64,000 bases of DNA, from NCBI RefSeq assembly GCF_030053595.1, contig NZ_JASGBQ010000002.1, forward strand, positions 124,001 through 188,000, read 5' to 3'. A program made the position numbers and the translations under genes. This document shows, one piece after another, positions 51,484-60,119 of this stretch (positions are counted from its first letter, which is position 1; every line of letters starts with the position of its first letter). Source of the stretch: Fusibacillus kribbianus (GTDB lineage Bacteria > Bacillota > Clostridia > Lachnospirales > Lachnospiraceae). Under the pieces are notes generated by a model that did not search any database, was not told where the DNA came from, and saw only the letters and a program-made list of their open reading frames with translations.

Positions 51484-51891
51484 TTACCGCTCCAGCACCA
51501 GCTTGGCCAGAATCCCGTTGACAAAGGACGGGGAATCGTCGCCGCCGTACTTTCTTGCGATCTCAACGGCTTCGTTGATGGCAACCTTCTCCGGCACTGC
51601 CTCCTCATACCGCATTTCATAAAGAGCCAGACGGAGAACGGTCAGATCCACCTTGCCCATACGGCCGGTCTTCCAGCCCCTTGCCACCTCGTTGAGCTTT
51701 TCATCCAGCTCCGGCACATGGGCATAGATATCATCTGTTTTTTTCCTCATATAGCTCTCGTCTTCTTCCCCGAGGGGCTCAAGCTCCTCCAGGTACATGT
51801 CTACCTGCTCCGAAAACTCTTCCTCTGTCCCGAAAAACTCCCGACGGAACAGCATCCGGAATACATGCTCTCTCAGCTCGTGTCTGCTCAT
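51484..51891 (-). CDS. nusB: Transcription antitermination factor NusB
   Basis: A 135-residue all-helical protein that binds BoxA RNA with NusE in rRNA antitermination. HELREHVFRMLFRREFF is the N-terminal pattern and VAINEAVEIARKYGGDDSPSFVNGILAKL the C-terminal one. AGGAGGAGA precedes the ATG, directly after a strong terminator hairpin, so translation begins just past it. Confidence 0.94.
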   Translation of the reverse strand: MSRHELREHVFRMLFRREFFGTEEEFSEQVDMYLEELEPLGEEDESYMRKKTDDIYAHVPELDEKLNEVARGWKTGRMGKVDLTVLRLALYEMRYEEAVPEKVAINEAVEIARKYGGDDSPSFVNGILAKLVLER

Positions 51892-51903
51892 GGTCTCCTC
51901 CTA

Positions 51904-51932
51904 AAAAAGGGTGCTTCTCCAAGCACCCTTTT
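51904..51932 (-). terminator. Terminator between asp23 and nusB
   Basis: On the minus strand AAAAGGGTGCTT pairs with AAGCACCCTTTT around a 4-5 base loop, ending in TTTTTT immediately before the nusB AGGAGG. It separates the asp23 transcript from nusB-xse-ispA, or attenuates it. Confidence 0.85.
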
Positions 51933-51942
51933 CAATTATCTT

Positions 51943-52329
51943 CTATCTGGTCTTGTCAATATTCACACCGGCGATCTTTACATTTACATCGATCACCGAA
52001 AGCCCTGTCATATTCTCAATGGCTGACTTTACTCTTTCCTGAACCTGGGCGGATACCTCCGGAATACTGTAGCCGTATTCCATGGTGAGAGTCAGATCCA
52101 CCGATACGGAAGTATCCAGCACATCCACCTTGACGCCCTTTGACAGGTTCTTCATCCCCAGCTTTCCAACCAGCTCATTGGTAATATTGCCCGCCATATA
52201 AGCGACGCCCTCGATTTCTGTAGCCGCCAGACCGGCAATGATGGCCACCACCTCATCTGCGATCTGAACTTCACCGACGGTTTCCTTATCATGATGCAGG
52301 ATATGCGTATTTCTGTTTTCCACTTCCAC
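51943..52329 (-). CDS. Asp23/Gls24 family envelope stress protein
   Basis: A 128-residue protein with the Asp23 domain: VQIADEVVAIIAGLAATEIEGVAYMAG and VDLTLTMEYGYSIPEVSAQVQERVKSAIENMTGLSVIDVNVKIAGV. Such proteins sit at the inner membrane face in some Firmicutes. Asp23 is conserved next to nusB in Clostridia. The 86-bp gap to spoIIIAH holds nothing else recognisable. Confidence 0.9.
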   Translation of the reverse strand: MEVENRNTHILHHDKETVGEVQIADEVVAIIAGLAATEIEGVAYMAGNITNELVGKLGMKNLSKGVKVDVLDTSVSVDLTLTMEYGYSIPEVSAQVQERVKSAIENMTGLSVIDVNVKIAGVNIDKTR

Positions 52330-52415
52330 TGCCGTTACCTCCTGTACCTCAAATTCATACTTTGTCTATCATTATAACAAAAATCTGAATATTTATCAAC
52401 CCGATATGTAATTCT

Positions 52416-53096
52416 TTACTGATCCAGATCCATCAGGGTAATGACCACATCTGCCGCATCCACATCAGCTTTTCTCTTTACGATATCCTCGATCTGGGCC
52501 CGTTCCGCGTCGGTGAGCTCTGTTTTTCCCACCACCACATCCACGGTGGAACCGTTGATGCAAACCACCGAATTCTGGAAACCCTTGGCCCCCAGAAGCG
52601 TCTCAGCCGCATTTTCCTTTTCCGCCACATCCGTGAGGGCGATCATCTGGTTGACAGCCTCTTTCTTCTGCTCATCTCCGAGGGAATCATTGTTGATCAC
52701 CTCCAGAAGGGTCTCCTTTGTTTTGCTGCGAAGCTGCTCCCTGTTCAACTGAGCCTGGGATACATAGTTATTGACCGACATTCCGCCGGTCAGTACGGCC
52801 TCTCCCGGCACATCTGCCCCGGCCTCCGCCTCCGTATCCTCCTCTGACGGCACATACACATCACTCAGACTGCCTGTGCCGGCCTCAGACAGGGCCTGAT
52901 TCTCTTTGAGAATGTCCTCATCGGAGATCTCCAGAAGCCCTGCAGCAACCGTTTCCTCTTCTCCGACATCGGCCTGAGCCTGTTTTTCTCCTCCCGGAAA
53001 CTGAATTTTTCCGGCATAGCTTAAGTAGCCTGCTACAGCAATCATAACTGCCAGCAGTGTCAGAATGATCTGGTTTTTCTTTACAATTCGCTTCAC
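52416..53096 (-). CDS. spoIIIAH: Stage III sporulation protein AH
   Basis: A 226-residue protein with one N-terminal membrane helix (about 8-27) and an extracellular part. The C-terminal ring-building fold (about 120-226: NVVCINGSTVDVVVGKTELTDAERAQIEDIVKRK) binds SpoIIQ across the septal space. The Glu-rich, low-complexity linker in between is typical. Confidence 0.9.
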   Translation of the reverse strand: MKRIVKKNQIILTLLAVMIAVAGYLSYAGKIQFPGGEKQAQADVGEEETVAAGLLEISDEDILKENQALSEAGTGSLSDVYVPSEEDTEAEAGADVPGEAVLTGGMSVNNYVSQAQLNREQLRSKTKETLLEVINNDSLGDEQKKEAVNQMIALTDVAEKENAAETLLGAKGFQNSVVCINGSTVDVVVGKTELTDAERAQIEDIVKRKADVDAADVVITLMDLDQ

Positions 53097-53110
53097 AGTA
53101 CCGCTCCTTT

Positions 53111-53701
53111 TTAAGATTCTTCTTTGATCCTCTTTAATACTTTAATTTTATGTGCGGGAACGTCAAATAATGCTTCCATGGCTTCCGAGATTTCTGCTTT
53201 TACCGCTGCGTTGTCTCCGCCTTCCGCTGCAACTACGATCCCTGTCACTTTCGGGCAGAGCTCCTTTGTCACATAAGGCAGATTCCCGCTTCCGGTAAGG
53301 ACCGTCTGGCTGGAACGGCTTTGCTCCTCCCGGGTCCCCACCCCGCCTGCGCTGTCCGTCTCCCTCTCGCTCTTTGCCTCTGTGTCTTCATCTGTCTGCA
53401 GGATCACCTCGCCCGCCGATTCCACCGTAAGCATCACCTCCACCTTTCCCGCTCCTTCAATGGACGAGAGAAGCTCCTCCACCCGCTTTTCCATGGCTCG
53501 GACATACTGATCTGTAGTTTTAGACGCAGACGAAGCAGCCTCCTGTCCGGAAGAACTCTCTGTGTTTCTCCCCGTCGTCTCTGTCTTTTTATCGGTCGGA
53601 AGCGCGATCACCAGAAGCAGGATTCCTGCCAGAAGAAGCAGAATCCAGGTTTTCGTCTTTCCTTTCCCATCCTTCCCCAGAGGAAGCTTCCATTTTTTCA
53701 T
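53111..53701 (-). CDS. spoIIIAG: Stage III sporulation protein AG
   Basis: About 196 residues. One membrane helix (about 18-37: TWILLLLAGILLLVIALP), then a Ser/Thr/Glu-rich region and a C-terminal ring domain (about 70-196: RVEELLSSIEGAGKVEVMLTVES and GIVVAAEGGDNAAVKAEISEAMEALF). It forms the large ring of the forespore channel. ATG 53701 has AAGGAG upstream. Confidence 0.92.
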   Translation of the reverse strand: MKKWKLPLGKDGKGKTKTWILLLLAGILLLVIALPTDKKTETTGRNTESSSGQEAASSASKTTDQYVRAMEKRVEELLSSIEGAGKVEVMLTVESAGEVILQTDEDTEAKSERETDSAGGVGTREEQSRSSQTVLTGSGNLPYVTKELCPKVTGIVVAAEGGDNAAVKAEISEAMEALFDVPAHKIKVLKRIKEES

Positions 53702-53723
53702 GTTCTGCTCCTTCCTCAAACCG

Positions 53724-54329
53724 TCACCGGAAAATGTGAACGCTGTCTACGGGAACAGAAAGCTCCTCTGACAGAAGCCTTCTAAGCTCCCCATCCTCAG
53801 CCTCCTCCCGATAGCTTCCCCGTTCCGGCTCCTCATCCAAAATTTGTACCCTCTTTTTTTCTATAACGATCTGTCCGGAGTCTTCCTCTCCAGTCTCCTC
53901 CCCGGAAGACATATTTACCTCCACAGCTCTGATCTGTCCAAGGGAAGCACTCCCTTCCTCTCCGTCAATCTCTACCCGGACGGACTCATAGCTGAATCCC
54001 GCTTCCGACAGGAAACGGCCCGCCTGTACTGCCAGCTCCTCCTCATAGCTCTTTACCACCGAATCTGTATATTCCTCCCCCATAAGCTTCAGTTCATCCT
54101 TAAACTCCTCTCTTTCCCTGTCCCGTTCAAGAGAGACCGCCAGTTCCGAAAAGCTTTCCTCCAGACGCAAAAGCTTCCCTGCCGGCGCCAAGACCACCAG
54201 GATCAGAACCATTCCCATAAAATGACGGATGTACTTGACGTTTTTCCCGTCCGGGAGAAGCCTTAAAATGAGAGACATGAAGATCAGACAGGCCGCGATA
54301 TTTCTGACCCATTGATAAAACCCATCCAT
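53724..54329 (-). CDS. spoIIIAF: Stage III sporulation protein AF
   Basis: About 201 residues. Two N-terminal membrane helices (residues 6-60: NIAACLIFMSLILRLLPDGKNVKYIRHFMGMVLILVVLAP) and a soluble domain with charged coil and a C-terminal fold (DGELRRLLSEELSVPVDSVHIF). Start at 54329, with AAAGGGGA upstream, preferred over 54368 inside spoIIIAE. Confidence 0.88.
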   Translation of the reverse strand: MDGFYQWVRNIAACLIFMSLILRLLPDGKNVKYIRHFMGMVLILVVLAPAGKLLRLEESFSELAVSLERDREREEFKDELKLMGEEYTDSVVKSYEEELAVQAGRFLSEAGFSYESVRVEIDGEEGSASLGQIRAVEVNMSSGEETGEEDSGQIVIEKKRVQILDEEPERGSYREEAEDGELRRLLSEELSVPVDSVHIFR

Positions 54330-54348
54330 GACCGTCCCCTTTCCTGTT

Positions 54349-55479
54349 TCATGCTGAAGTAAAGGCACACATCAGCCCAATGATCAAAAAGAACATCCCC
54401 ACTGCCGATACCGTCAGCTTAAGGAGAAGCATAGCGGCTCCTGCCGTACCCGTGAGACATTCTGTCACCCGTTCATCTGCTACCGGCTGCACCAGTGCTG
54501 CTGCTCCGTGATACAGGACATTTATCACTGCCAGCTTAAGGATCGGCACTGCCGCCAGCAAAAAAAGCACCACCAGAGCTGCCGCTCCGATCCCGTTTTT
54601 GATGAGACAGGCCGTTCCGGTCACCAGACTGGCCGCTGCGCCCGCGCCTCCGCCGATGCCGGGAATCGCACTCAAAACCTTCGTCACTGCTCCTGTCTTC
54701 ACAGAATCCGCCATGGGAAGCACCATGCTCTGGATCACACCGTAGCCTACCACCAGACCGATCACCGTTTTCATACCCCAGCCCAGCACAAGCTCCAAAA
54801 GCTCTGTCAGCTTCGTGAGAATGTCCTCCCTGGAAATGTGATTTACCAGATTTAGTACCGCATAGACCTGGATCCCGGGGAGAAATACCACCCGGAACAG
54901 CCACTGGGCAAGGCTGATGACCAGCATAACAAACTCGTAGGAAAATACGGAGGTGAGAGGCTTCCCTGCAGCAGCCACCGACAAGGTAAAGGCCGGAAGC
55001 AGCGCTCCCATGAATTCCAGGACATGGGTAATGGTACGCTCCGCCACTGAAGCCGCCTCTGAAAAGGCGGTGAGGAGCAGGGATAAAAGAAGAAGATATG
55101 TCACGTAAAATCCCGTTTCCCCCGCCTGCTTATCCTGAAAAGAGGCTGCCAGTCCGGAAAAAATCGTCCCAAAGGCCGCAATCAGCAGAACATGTCCCAG
55201 ACTTTTCCTGTTTTCCCTGATCTCAGAAAAAAGACTGTTTTTTAAATACCCCGGAAGGTCTTTCAGCATTTCTCCTGCGTTTCCGGAAACCATCGATTCC
55301 ACAAGGGAGGAAAACGATGGGGCCTCCTCCATGACTTCATCCATGGTATCCTGAACCTCGCTGTAATCATACTTGTCCGTTTCGCCCTCTGCCCGGACCG
55401 AAAGGGAAAACACCAGCCACAGGCCCCATAAAAGGCCCATGACTGCCCCGATCCGCCGGGCCTTTTCCGGCCCCTTCAT
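54349..55479 (-). CDS. spoIIIAE: Stage III sporulation protein AE
   Basis: A 376-residue polytopic protein. An N-terminal signal-like segment is followed by a soluble stretch (about 30-90) and eight hydrophobic helices. The conserved motifs are LPAFTLSVAAAGKPLTSVFSYEF and GAGAAASLVTGTACLIKNGIGA. It is the largest membrane part of the channel. Its ATG overlaps the spoIIIAD stop by 4 nt. Confidence 0.92.
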   Translation of the reverse strand: MKGPEKARRIGAVMGLLWGLWLVFSLSVRAEGETDKYDYSEVQDTMDEVMEEAPSFSSLVESMVSGNAGEMLKDLPGYLKNSLFSEIRENRKSLGHVLLIAAFGTIFSGLAASFQDKQAGETGFYVTYLLLLSLLLTAFSEAASVAERTITHVLEFMGALLPAFTLSVAAAGKPLTSVFSYEFVMLVISLAQWLFRVVFLPGIQVYAVLNLVNHISREDILTKLTELLELVLGWGMKTVIGLVVGYGVIQSMVLPMADSVKTGAVTKVLSAIPGIGGGAGAAASLVTGTACLIKNGIGAAALVVLFLLAAVPILKLAVINVLYHGAAALVQPVADERVTECLTGTAGAAMLLLKLTVSAVGMFFLIIGLMCAFTSA

Positions 55480-55856
55480 GTGAGCAGCTGTCCCAGTGTA
55501 TTTAAAAGGGACAGCACCACCGGCATGCTCAGAAGTAAAATCGAGAGCTTCCCGAAAAGCTCGATCTGTCCGGCCACCGATCCGCAGCCGCTGTCTCTGC
55601 AGAGGGAGGCGGCAAACTCGGACACGTAGCTGATCCCCAGCATTTTCAGGAGAAGCTTCAGATACTCTGTTTCCACAGAAACGTACTCTCCCAGCGTTCC
55701 AATGCTCTCCACCAGCTGCTCCAGCTTTGCAAAGGCATAAAAGAAAATCAGGATCCCTGCGCCGAATACCACATAGGTACCGAACTGGGGCTTTACTTCC
55801 CTGAGCTGCATGGCCATTAGCACCGCTGCTACCCCCACCGCTGCAATTTTTATCAC
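55476..55856 (-). CDS. spoIIIAD: Stage III sporulation protein AD
   Basis: A 126-residue membrane protein with four helices, including LKLLLKMLGISYVSEFAASLCRDSG and FGKLSILLLSMPVVLSLL, both typical of the family. Small component of the SpoIIIA complex in the mother-cell membrane. Confidence 0.92.
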   Translation of the reverse strand: MIKIAAVGVAAVLMAMQLREVKPQFGTYVVFGAGILIFFYAFAKLEQLVESIGTLGEYVSVETEYLKLLLKMLGISYVSEFAASLCRDSGCGSVAGQIELFGKLSILLLSMPVVLSLLNTLGQLLT

Positions 55857-55871
55857 TGTGCCACCTCTTTT

Positions 55872-56066
55872 CTACAGGGAAAACAGCTTTTTGATGGATT
55901 CGAACAAGTCATAAATATATGGAACAAGCCAGTAAAGCACCAGCAAAAGGCCGGCCAGACTGGTGAGAAAGGCATGCTCCTCCCTTCCGCTGTGCTTCAG
56001 TACCTGGCAGATGACCGATACCAGGACACCCACTGCGGCGATTTTAAATATCAGGCTAACCGTCAT
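55872..56066 (-). CDS. spoIIIAC: Stage III sporulation protein AC
   Basis: A 64-residue protein with two membrane helices (VSLIFKIAAVGVLVSVICQVL and HAFLTSLAGLLLVLYWLVPYI). Length and pattern match SpoIIIAC, which resembles AD in its first half. Confidence 0.93.
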   Translation of the reverse strand: MTVSLIFKIAAVGVLVSVICQVLKHSGREEHAFLTSLAGLLLVLYWLVPYIYDLFESIKKLFSL

Positions 56067-56087
56067 GTCTCCCTCCGCCCCTTACCT

Positions 56088-56609
56088 TCAAATCAGCAAT
56101 ATGGTAATAAACACTCCCGCCAGGATCCCAAGGCAGTTATACAGTCTCATCTTTTTCGGAAGCTCTCCGTAAAGGTCCTTTCTTGCATCCTCAAGCTGTT
56201 CGGAAGCAAGAGTCAGAGTGGAAAGTCCGGTTTCCCGGTCCAGACATCCCAGGTCATTTCCCATTCTGAGCAGGATATCCAGATCCTCCTCCGTGAGATG
56301 AGAAGCGGAAAGCCGTTCCCGGACAGCCCTGTCCCACAGCTCGGAAAGCCTGACTCCGGTTCTCTCCTTCATTTCCTCCGAAAGGAAACAAAAGAAATCC
56401 TCAAACGGAGAGCCGCTCCGTGCCGCCACAGTCCGGAAGGTCTCCTCCAGTGTTCCGCCTCCAAACCGGATCTCTCCGGCAAGAAGGCAGAGGATCTTTT
56501 TCAGTTCCTGAAGCTCTTTATAACGCAGATTCAGCTTAAAGCTCTGCCTGAAGCCCATGGCTGTGCAGGCTGCGATAATGCAGACTGCCCCCAAAATTTT
56601 TACTGCCAT
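56088..56609 (-). CDS. spoIIIAB: Stage III sporulation protein AB
   Basis: A 173-residue protein resembling GspF-type secretion subunits: two terminal hydrophobic segments flank a helical cytosolic domain (NLRYKELQELKKILCLLAGEIRFGGGTLEETFRTVAAR and DLGCLDRETGLSTLTLASEQLEDAR). It overlaps spoIIIAA by 10 bp. Confidence 0.92.
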   Translation of the reverse strand: MAVKILGAVCIIAACTAMGFRQSFKLNLRYKELQELKKILCLLAGEIRFGGGTLEETFRTVAARSGSPFEDFFCFLSEEMKERTGVRLSELWDRAVRERLSASHLTEEDLDILLRMGNDLGCLDRETGLSTLTLASEQLEDARKDLYGELPKKMRLYNCLGILAGVFITILLI

Positions 56610-57697
56610 AGCTGTTCCCCTTTTCCTGACTTATTTTCTTCACCGGCGGCACTTTTGTCCGTCCCTCTGTTTTTCCGGCTTTCCCAGGCCGGCAGAGACT
56701 GCCCGTCCTTTCCGAACACGCCGACGATCTGTCCCACAGATCGTTTCCCGGAAGTTCTTCCCATGGCCGACTCATTCCCCGCCTGTCCCAGAAGTATGTA
56801 CCGCTCAAAAAAGCCTTCCTCAAGAAGCTCCCCGACATAAGGTCTGGCACGGATCTCCCTCAGGGATGCGCCGTGGGCCGATACCAGAACACTGCAGCCG
56901 CTTAAGCCTGCCAGCCGGAGAGCCGATACATCCTCCCCGCTTCCGATCTCATCGGCAGCCACCACCTGCGGCGCCATGGTGCGTATCAGCATGAAAAGTC
57001 CCTGGGCCTTCGGACAGGCATCCAGCACATCCGTGCGGATGCCCACGTCATTCTGCGGAATCCCCTGATAGCAGGCTGCCAGCTCCGAACGTTCATCGGC
57101 CACACCGACGGTCATTCCTGCATGGCCCTTTCCTCCGTCGGAGATCAGCCGGATCATATCTCTCAGAAGCGTCGTCTTTCCGAAGCCGGGCGGAGACAGG
57201 ATCAGGGTATTGCACACCCTCTCTCCGTCATAAAGAACAGGCAGGATCGTCTCCGCACATCCCTTCACCTGATGGGCCAGACGGATATTTAAAAACGAAA
57301 CATGACGGAGGGTACGGATCCTTCCTCCTTCAAAAACAGCCTTTCCCGCCACGCCGACCCGGTGACCCCCCTGGACCGTCAGAAAGCCCTGTCTGAGTTC
57401 CTCCTCATACGCATAAAGAGAATAGCTCCCGGCATATTCCAGCGTCTCCCGCACCTCCCGGCCGCTGACCCGCCGAAAGGCAGCTTCCCTTATTTCCTCT
57501 CCTATACTCTGCCTGTCCATAAGAACCGGCCTGCCGTTTTCCAAAAACCCGTATTCATTCCCCTGATATTTACAGAAAAAAGGCCTGTCCGCCCGCAGTC
57601 TCAGCTCCTGCAGCTGTTCAAACAAAAAAGGGGCCTGTTCCAGAAGCGGCCTCAGGGAACCGGCCAGAAGCTTTAAGATTTCTTCTCCGCCTTTCAT
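56600..57697 (-). CDS. spoIIIAA: Stage III sporulation protein AA (ATPase)
   Basis: A 365-residue AAA-type ATPase of the secretion-ATPase group that powers the channel. Walker A ILSPPGFGKTTLLRDMIRLI, Walker B VVAADEIGSGEDV, HGASLREI, and the N-terminal arginine-rich domain ELRLRADRPFFCKY. AGGTGA precedes the ATG. First gene of the eight-gene operon, behind a SigE-type promoter. Confidence 0.95.
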   Translation of the reverse strand: MKGGEEILKLLAGSLRPLLEQAPFLFEQLQELRLRADRPFFCKYQGNEYGFLENGRPVLMDRQSIGEEIREAAFRRVSGREVRETLEYAGSYSLYAYEEELRQGFLTVQGGHRVGVAGKAVFEGGRIRTLRHVSFLNIRLAHQVKGCAETILPVLYDGERVCNTLILSPPGFGKTTLLRDMIRLISDGGKGHAGMTVGVADERSELAACYQGIPQNDVGIRTDVLDACPKAQGLFMLIRTMAPQVVAADEIGSGEDVSALRLAGLSGCSVLVSAHGASLREIRARPYVGELLEEGFFERYILLGQAGNESAMGRTSGKRSVGQIVGVFGKDGQSLPAWESRKNRGTDKSAAGEENKSGKGEQLWQ

Positions 57698-57720
57698 TTC
57701 ATCACCTGCCTTCTTACCCT

Positions 57721-57750
57721 AATGTATGATCCCCCGCCAGTCATTAGAAC
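57721..57750 (-). promoter_or_regulatory. SigE-type promoter of the spoIIIA operon
   Basis: Minus-strand -10 CATACATT (57728-57721) fits the SigE pattern CATACAnT. At 15 bp upstream GTTCTAA (57750-57744) is a weak -35. The spoIIIA operon is a SigE target in other spore formers. Confidence 0.65.
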
Positions 57751-57757
57751 AAAAGAC

Positions 57758-57786
57758 GTGACAAGAAAAATAAATTATAGTAGAAT
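57758..57786 (+). promoter_or_regulatory. SigA promoter of the zinc-ribbon gene
   Basis: -35 GTGACA (57758-57763), 17 bp, -10 TAGAAT (57781-57786), ahead of GAGGTGA and ATG 57815. It is divergent from and close to the spoIIIAA promoter. Confidence 0.6.
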
Positions 57787-57814
57787 GAACAAAAATGCTG
57801 ATGAGGTGATCGTT

Positions 57815-58660
57815 ATGAACTGTCCTTACTGTAATTTCCCCAATAGTCCGGATTCCCGCTTCTGTGAAAACTGCGGTGCTCCCCTTCCACCCACAAAAAA
57901 TAAAAGTCACACGGGACTGATCGCTGTTATCACGATCGTCATTCTGGCGGCCATCGGCGGCATCACCGCCCTCCTGCTTATGAATTCCGAATCCTCCTCC
58001 GGCCAGGCTTCCGTTTCCTCTGAAAGCTCTGCAGTTCCCACCAAGGAGTCTGTATCTCCCACTAAGGAATCTGATATTTCATCAGCAAAGACGTCTACCC
58101 CCACCACAGAAGCTTCTATCCCCACCACGGCAGCTGTTATTACCACTACAGAGGCAGCAGAGCCTGTCACGTTCACTGTGGCTTCCTCCATTCCCTCCGG
58201 TCTGTCCGGCGCCTATGCAGTCACTGTGACCGGTGCGTCTGCCACCTCCACCATTGTTCAGAGCGGCTATGATAATTCGGCTCTTTGTGTCGCCGACGGG
58301 CGGGCAGAAACCTCCTGGCAGGAAGGAGTTGCCGGCAGCGGAATCGGAGAATCCGTCTCCCTCCAGTATGACGGCACCCACAAGATCCAATACATGAGCT
58401 TCCAGCTGGGCAACTGGCGGGATAATGATTATTTCTACGGAAATAACCGCCCGCAGACTCTCTCACTGGAGTTTACAGGTGGCCCTTCGGCTGATGCTGT
58501 CTATACGATTGATTTTCCTTTGGACAAGTCCGTTTATTATCTGGAATTTTCTTCTCCAGTGGAGGCCTCTGCAGTCCGCCTCACCATCAAAAACGTCTAC
58601 AGCGGAACAAGCTGGGATGATACCTGCATTGCGGAAGTGACTGCTTACGCAGTCCGGTAG
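57815..58660 (+). CDS. Membrane-anchored zinc-ribbon protein with NADase-type glycan-binding domain
   Basis: A 281-residue protein. Residues 1-22 form a zinc ribbon with two CxxC pairs (CPYC and CENC). One membrane helix follows (about 30-52: GLIAVITIVILAAIGGITALLLM), then a Ser/Thr/Pro-rich extracellular linker of about 55 residues, and a beta-rich domain (SGYDNSALCVADGRAETSWQEG and YMSFQLGNWRDNDYFYGNNRPQTL) of the NADase-type glycan-binding, discoidin-like family. ATG 57815 is set by GAGGTGA. The likely role is sugar binding at the cell surface; the target is unknown. A single plus-strand unit. Confidence 0.85.
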   Translation: MNCPYCNFPNSPDSRFCENCGAPLPPTKNKSHTGLIAVITIVILAAIGGITALLLMNSESSSGQASVSSESSAVPTKESVSPTKESDISSAKTSTPTTEASIPTTAAVITTTEAAEPVTFTVASSIPSGLSGAYAVTVTGASATSTIVQSGYDNSALCVADGRAETSWQEGVAGSGIGESVSLQYDGTHKIQYMSFQLGNWRDNDYFYGNNRPQTLSLEFTGGPSADAVYTIDFPLDKSVYYLEFSSPVEASAVRLTIKNVYSGTSWDDTCIAEVTAYAVR

Positions 58661-58707
58661 GGGTCGGGCCGTTCCCTGTCAGAATGTCTGTTGCAAAAAA
58701 CAAATAG

Positions 58708-58736
58708 GGCTGGAAAGCAGAACTCTGCCTCCAGCC
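58708..58736. terminator. Convergent terminator after the zinc-ribbon gene
   Basis: GGCTGGA (58708-58714) pairs with TCCAGCC (58730-58736), with inner GCAGA/TCTGC. It is A-rich before and T-rich after, so it can serve both this gene and the GNAT gene opposite. Confidence 0.8.
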
Positions 58737-58772
58737 TTTCCATTTCCTGCTCATCCTACCGGTAAGCAGAGA

Positions 58773-59228
58773 TCATCGTTTTAATATAAGCTCCTGAACG
58801 GGACTTCCAAACTCCTCTGTCAGCTTTCCCTCAACAAATCCCAATCGTTTGTAAAAGGCTCTGGCTGCAATTCCCTCCGGCACTCCTTCCCGGTAGGTCG
58901 TAACGGCAACATCCCTTTTTTCGTTCATCAACGAGAGCATGCAGGTCACCATTTTTTCTGCGATACGCTGTCTGCGGTAGTTTTCATCAACCGCCAGAAA
59001 ACAGAGCATGGAGTCCTCCCTCGAAAACAACAGTGCAGCGACGATCTGATCATTGACTCTGGCACAAATTGCAGATCCCTTCCTCATAAAACCCAAAACG
59101 GTATGCCGGTGCTCCTCCAGGGCTTCTTTCGTCTCAAGTCCGGGAAAACTGTCTTTTACCTTATTAACAAGCTGCATCCAATTATCAACATCACATTCTC
59201 TTCCGAGTTCGATTTCCACGTCGGTCAC
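58773..59228 (-). CDS. GNAT-family acetyltransferase
   Basis: A 151-residue enzyme. The CoA-binding segment is LCFLAVDENYRRQRIAEKMVTCML (motif A of type RRxRIA), and the ending RAFYKRLGFVEGKL is typical. The substrate is unknown. It has its own transcription unit between two terminators. Confidence 0.85.
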   Translation of the reverse strand: MTDVEIELGRECDVDNWMQLVNKVKDSFPGLETKEALEEHRHTVLGFMRKGSAICARVNDQIVAALLFSREDSMLCFLAVDENYRRQRIAEKMVTCMLSLMNEKRDVAVTTYREGVPEGIAARAFYKRLGFVEGKLTEEFGSPVQELILKR

Positions 59229-59262
59229 CTCCGAATTCTGTATCTGTAAAATATGAAAGAAA

Positions 59263-59289
59263 CACCCTGCGGCAGGAAACCGCAGGGTG
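59263..59289 (-). terminator. yebC terminator
   Basis: CACCCTGCGG (59263-59272) pairs perfectly with CCGCAGGGTG (59280-59289). On the minus strand TTTCTTTC follows. It lies 26 bp past the yebC stop. Confidence 0.88.
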
Positions 59290-59314
59290 CAGACAACTGA
59301 TCTTTTATGGTGCT

Positions 59315-60043
59315 TTATTCATCCCAGTTGTGGTATACTTCCTGAACGTCGTCATCCTCATCGAGAAGATCAAGGATCCTGTTCATCATCTTGATATCCT
59401 GCTCATCAGAAAGGGATACCCAGGTCTGAGGGATCATGGTGACCTCAGCGCTTGCCATGGGAAGTCCTTCTTTCTCAAGCGCCTCTCTCACAGCACTGAA
59501 ATCATCCGGATCCGTTGTGATCTCAAAGCTGTCCTCCTCCTCGGCGAAATCCTCAGCTCCTGCATCCAGAGCCATCATCATCAAATCATCGGCATCCATA
59601 TCACACTCTTCCTTGTCGATGATGATCTGTCCCTTCTTGTCGAACATAAAGGACACACAGCCGGTAGTTCCCACATTTCCGCCGCCCTTGGTAAAGGCAT
59701 TGCGGACATTGGAAGCCGTTCTGTTCTTATTATCGGTAAGAGCATCTACGATAATGGCAATGCCGTTGGGGCCGTAGCCTTCGTATGTAATGCTCTCATA
59801 ATTCACGGAGTTTGCGTCGCCTGCTGCCTTTTTGATGCCCCTCTCAATGGTATCATTGGGCATGTTGTTGGCTTTGGCCTTGGCAATAACATCACGCAGT
59901 TTGCTGTTGTTGGCCGGGTCAGCGCCACCCTCCTTCACCGCCACAGCGATCTCACGGCCGATAACTGTAAAAATCTTACCCTTTGCTGCGTCGTTTTTCT
60001 CCTTCTTATGTTTGATATTGGCAAATTTGGAATGTCCTGACAT
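59315..60043 (-). CDS. yebC: YebC/PmpR-family regulator or translation factor
   Basis: About 242 residues. The N-terminus [31 protein letters not shown] and the core [37 protein letters not shown] define the family. It has been described as a DNA-binding regulator and more recently as a factor helping ribosomes at polyproline. ATG 60043 follows AAAGGAGAG; an 8-residue extension is possible but less likely. Confidence 0.95.
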   Translation of the reverse strand: MSGHSKFANIKHKKEKNDAAKGKIFTVIGREIAVAVKEGGADPANNSKLRDVIAKAKANNMPNDTIERGIKKAAGDANSVNYESITYEGYGPNGIAIIVDALTDNKNRTASNVRNAFTKGGGNVGTTGCVSFMFDKKGQIIIDKEECDMDADDLMMMALDAGAEDFAEEEDSFEITTDPDDFSAVREALEKEGLPMASAEVTMIPQTWVSLSDEQDIKMMNRILDLLDEDDDVQEVYHNWDE

Positions 60044-60087
60044 CTGAAACTCTCCTTTATCGTTCATTAAATTGTTTTCGACTTTTT

Positions 60088-60116
60088 ATTTTACCATCTT
60101 TTTTCTGTCCTGACAA
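60088..60116 (-). promoter_or_regulatory. yebC promoter
   Basis: Minus-strand -35 TTGTCA (60116-60111), 17 bp, -10 TAAAAT (60093-60088), placed just after the MATE gene's stop codon. Confidence 0.65.
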
Positions 60117-60119
60117 GCC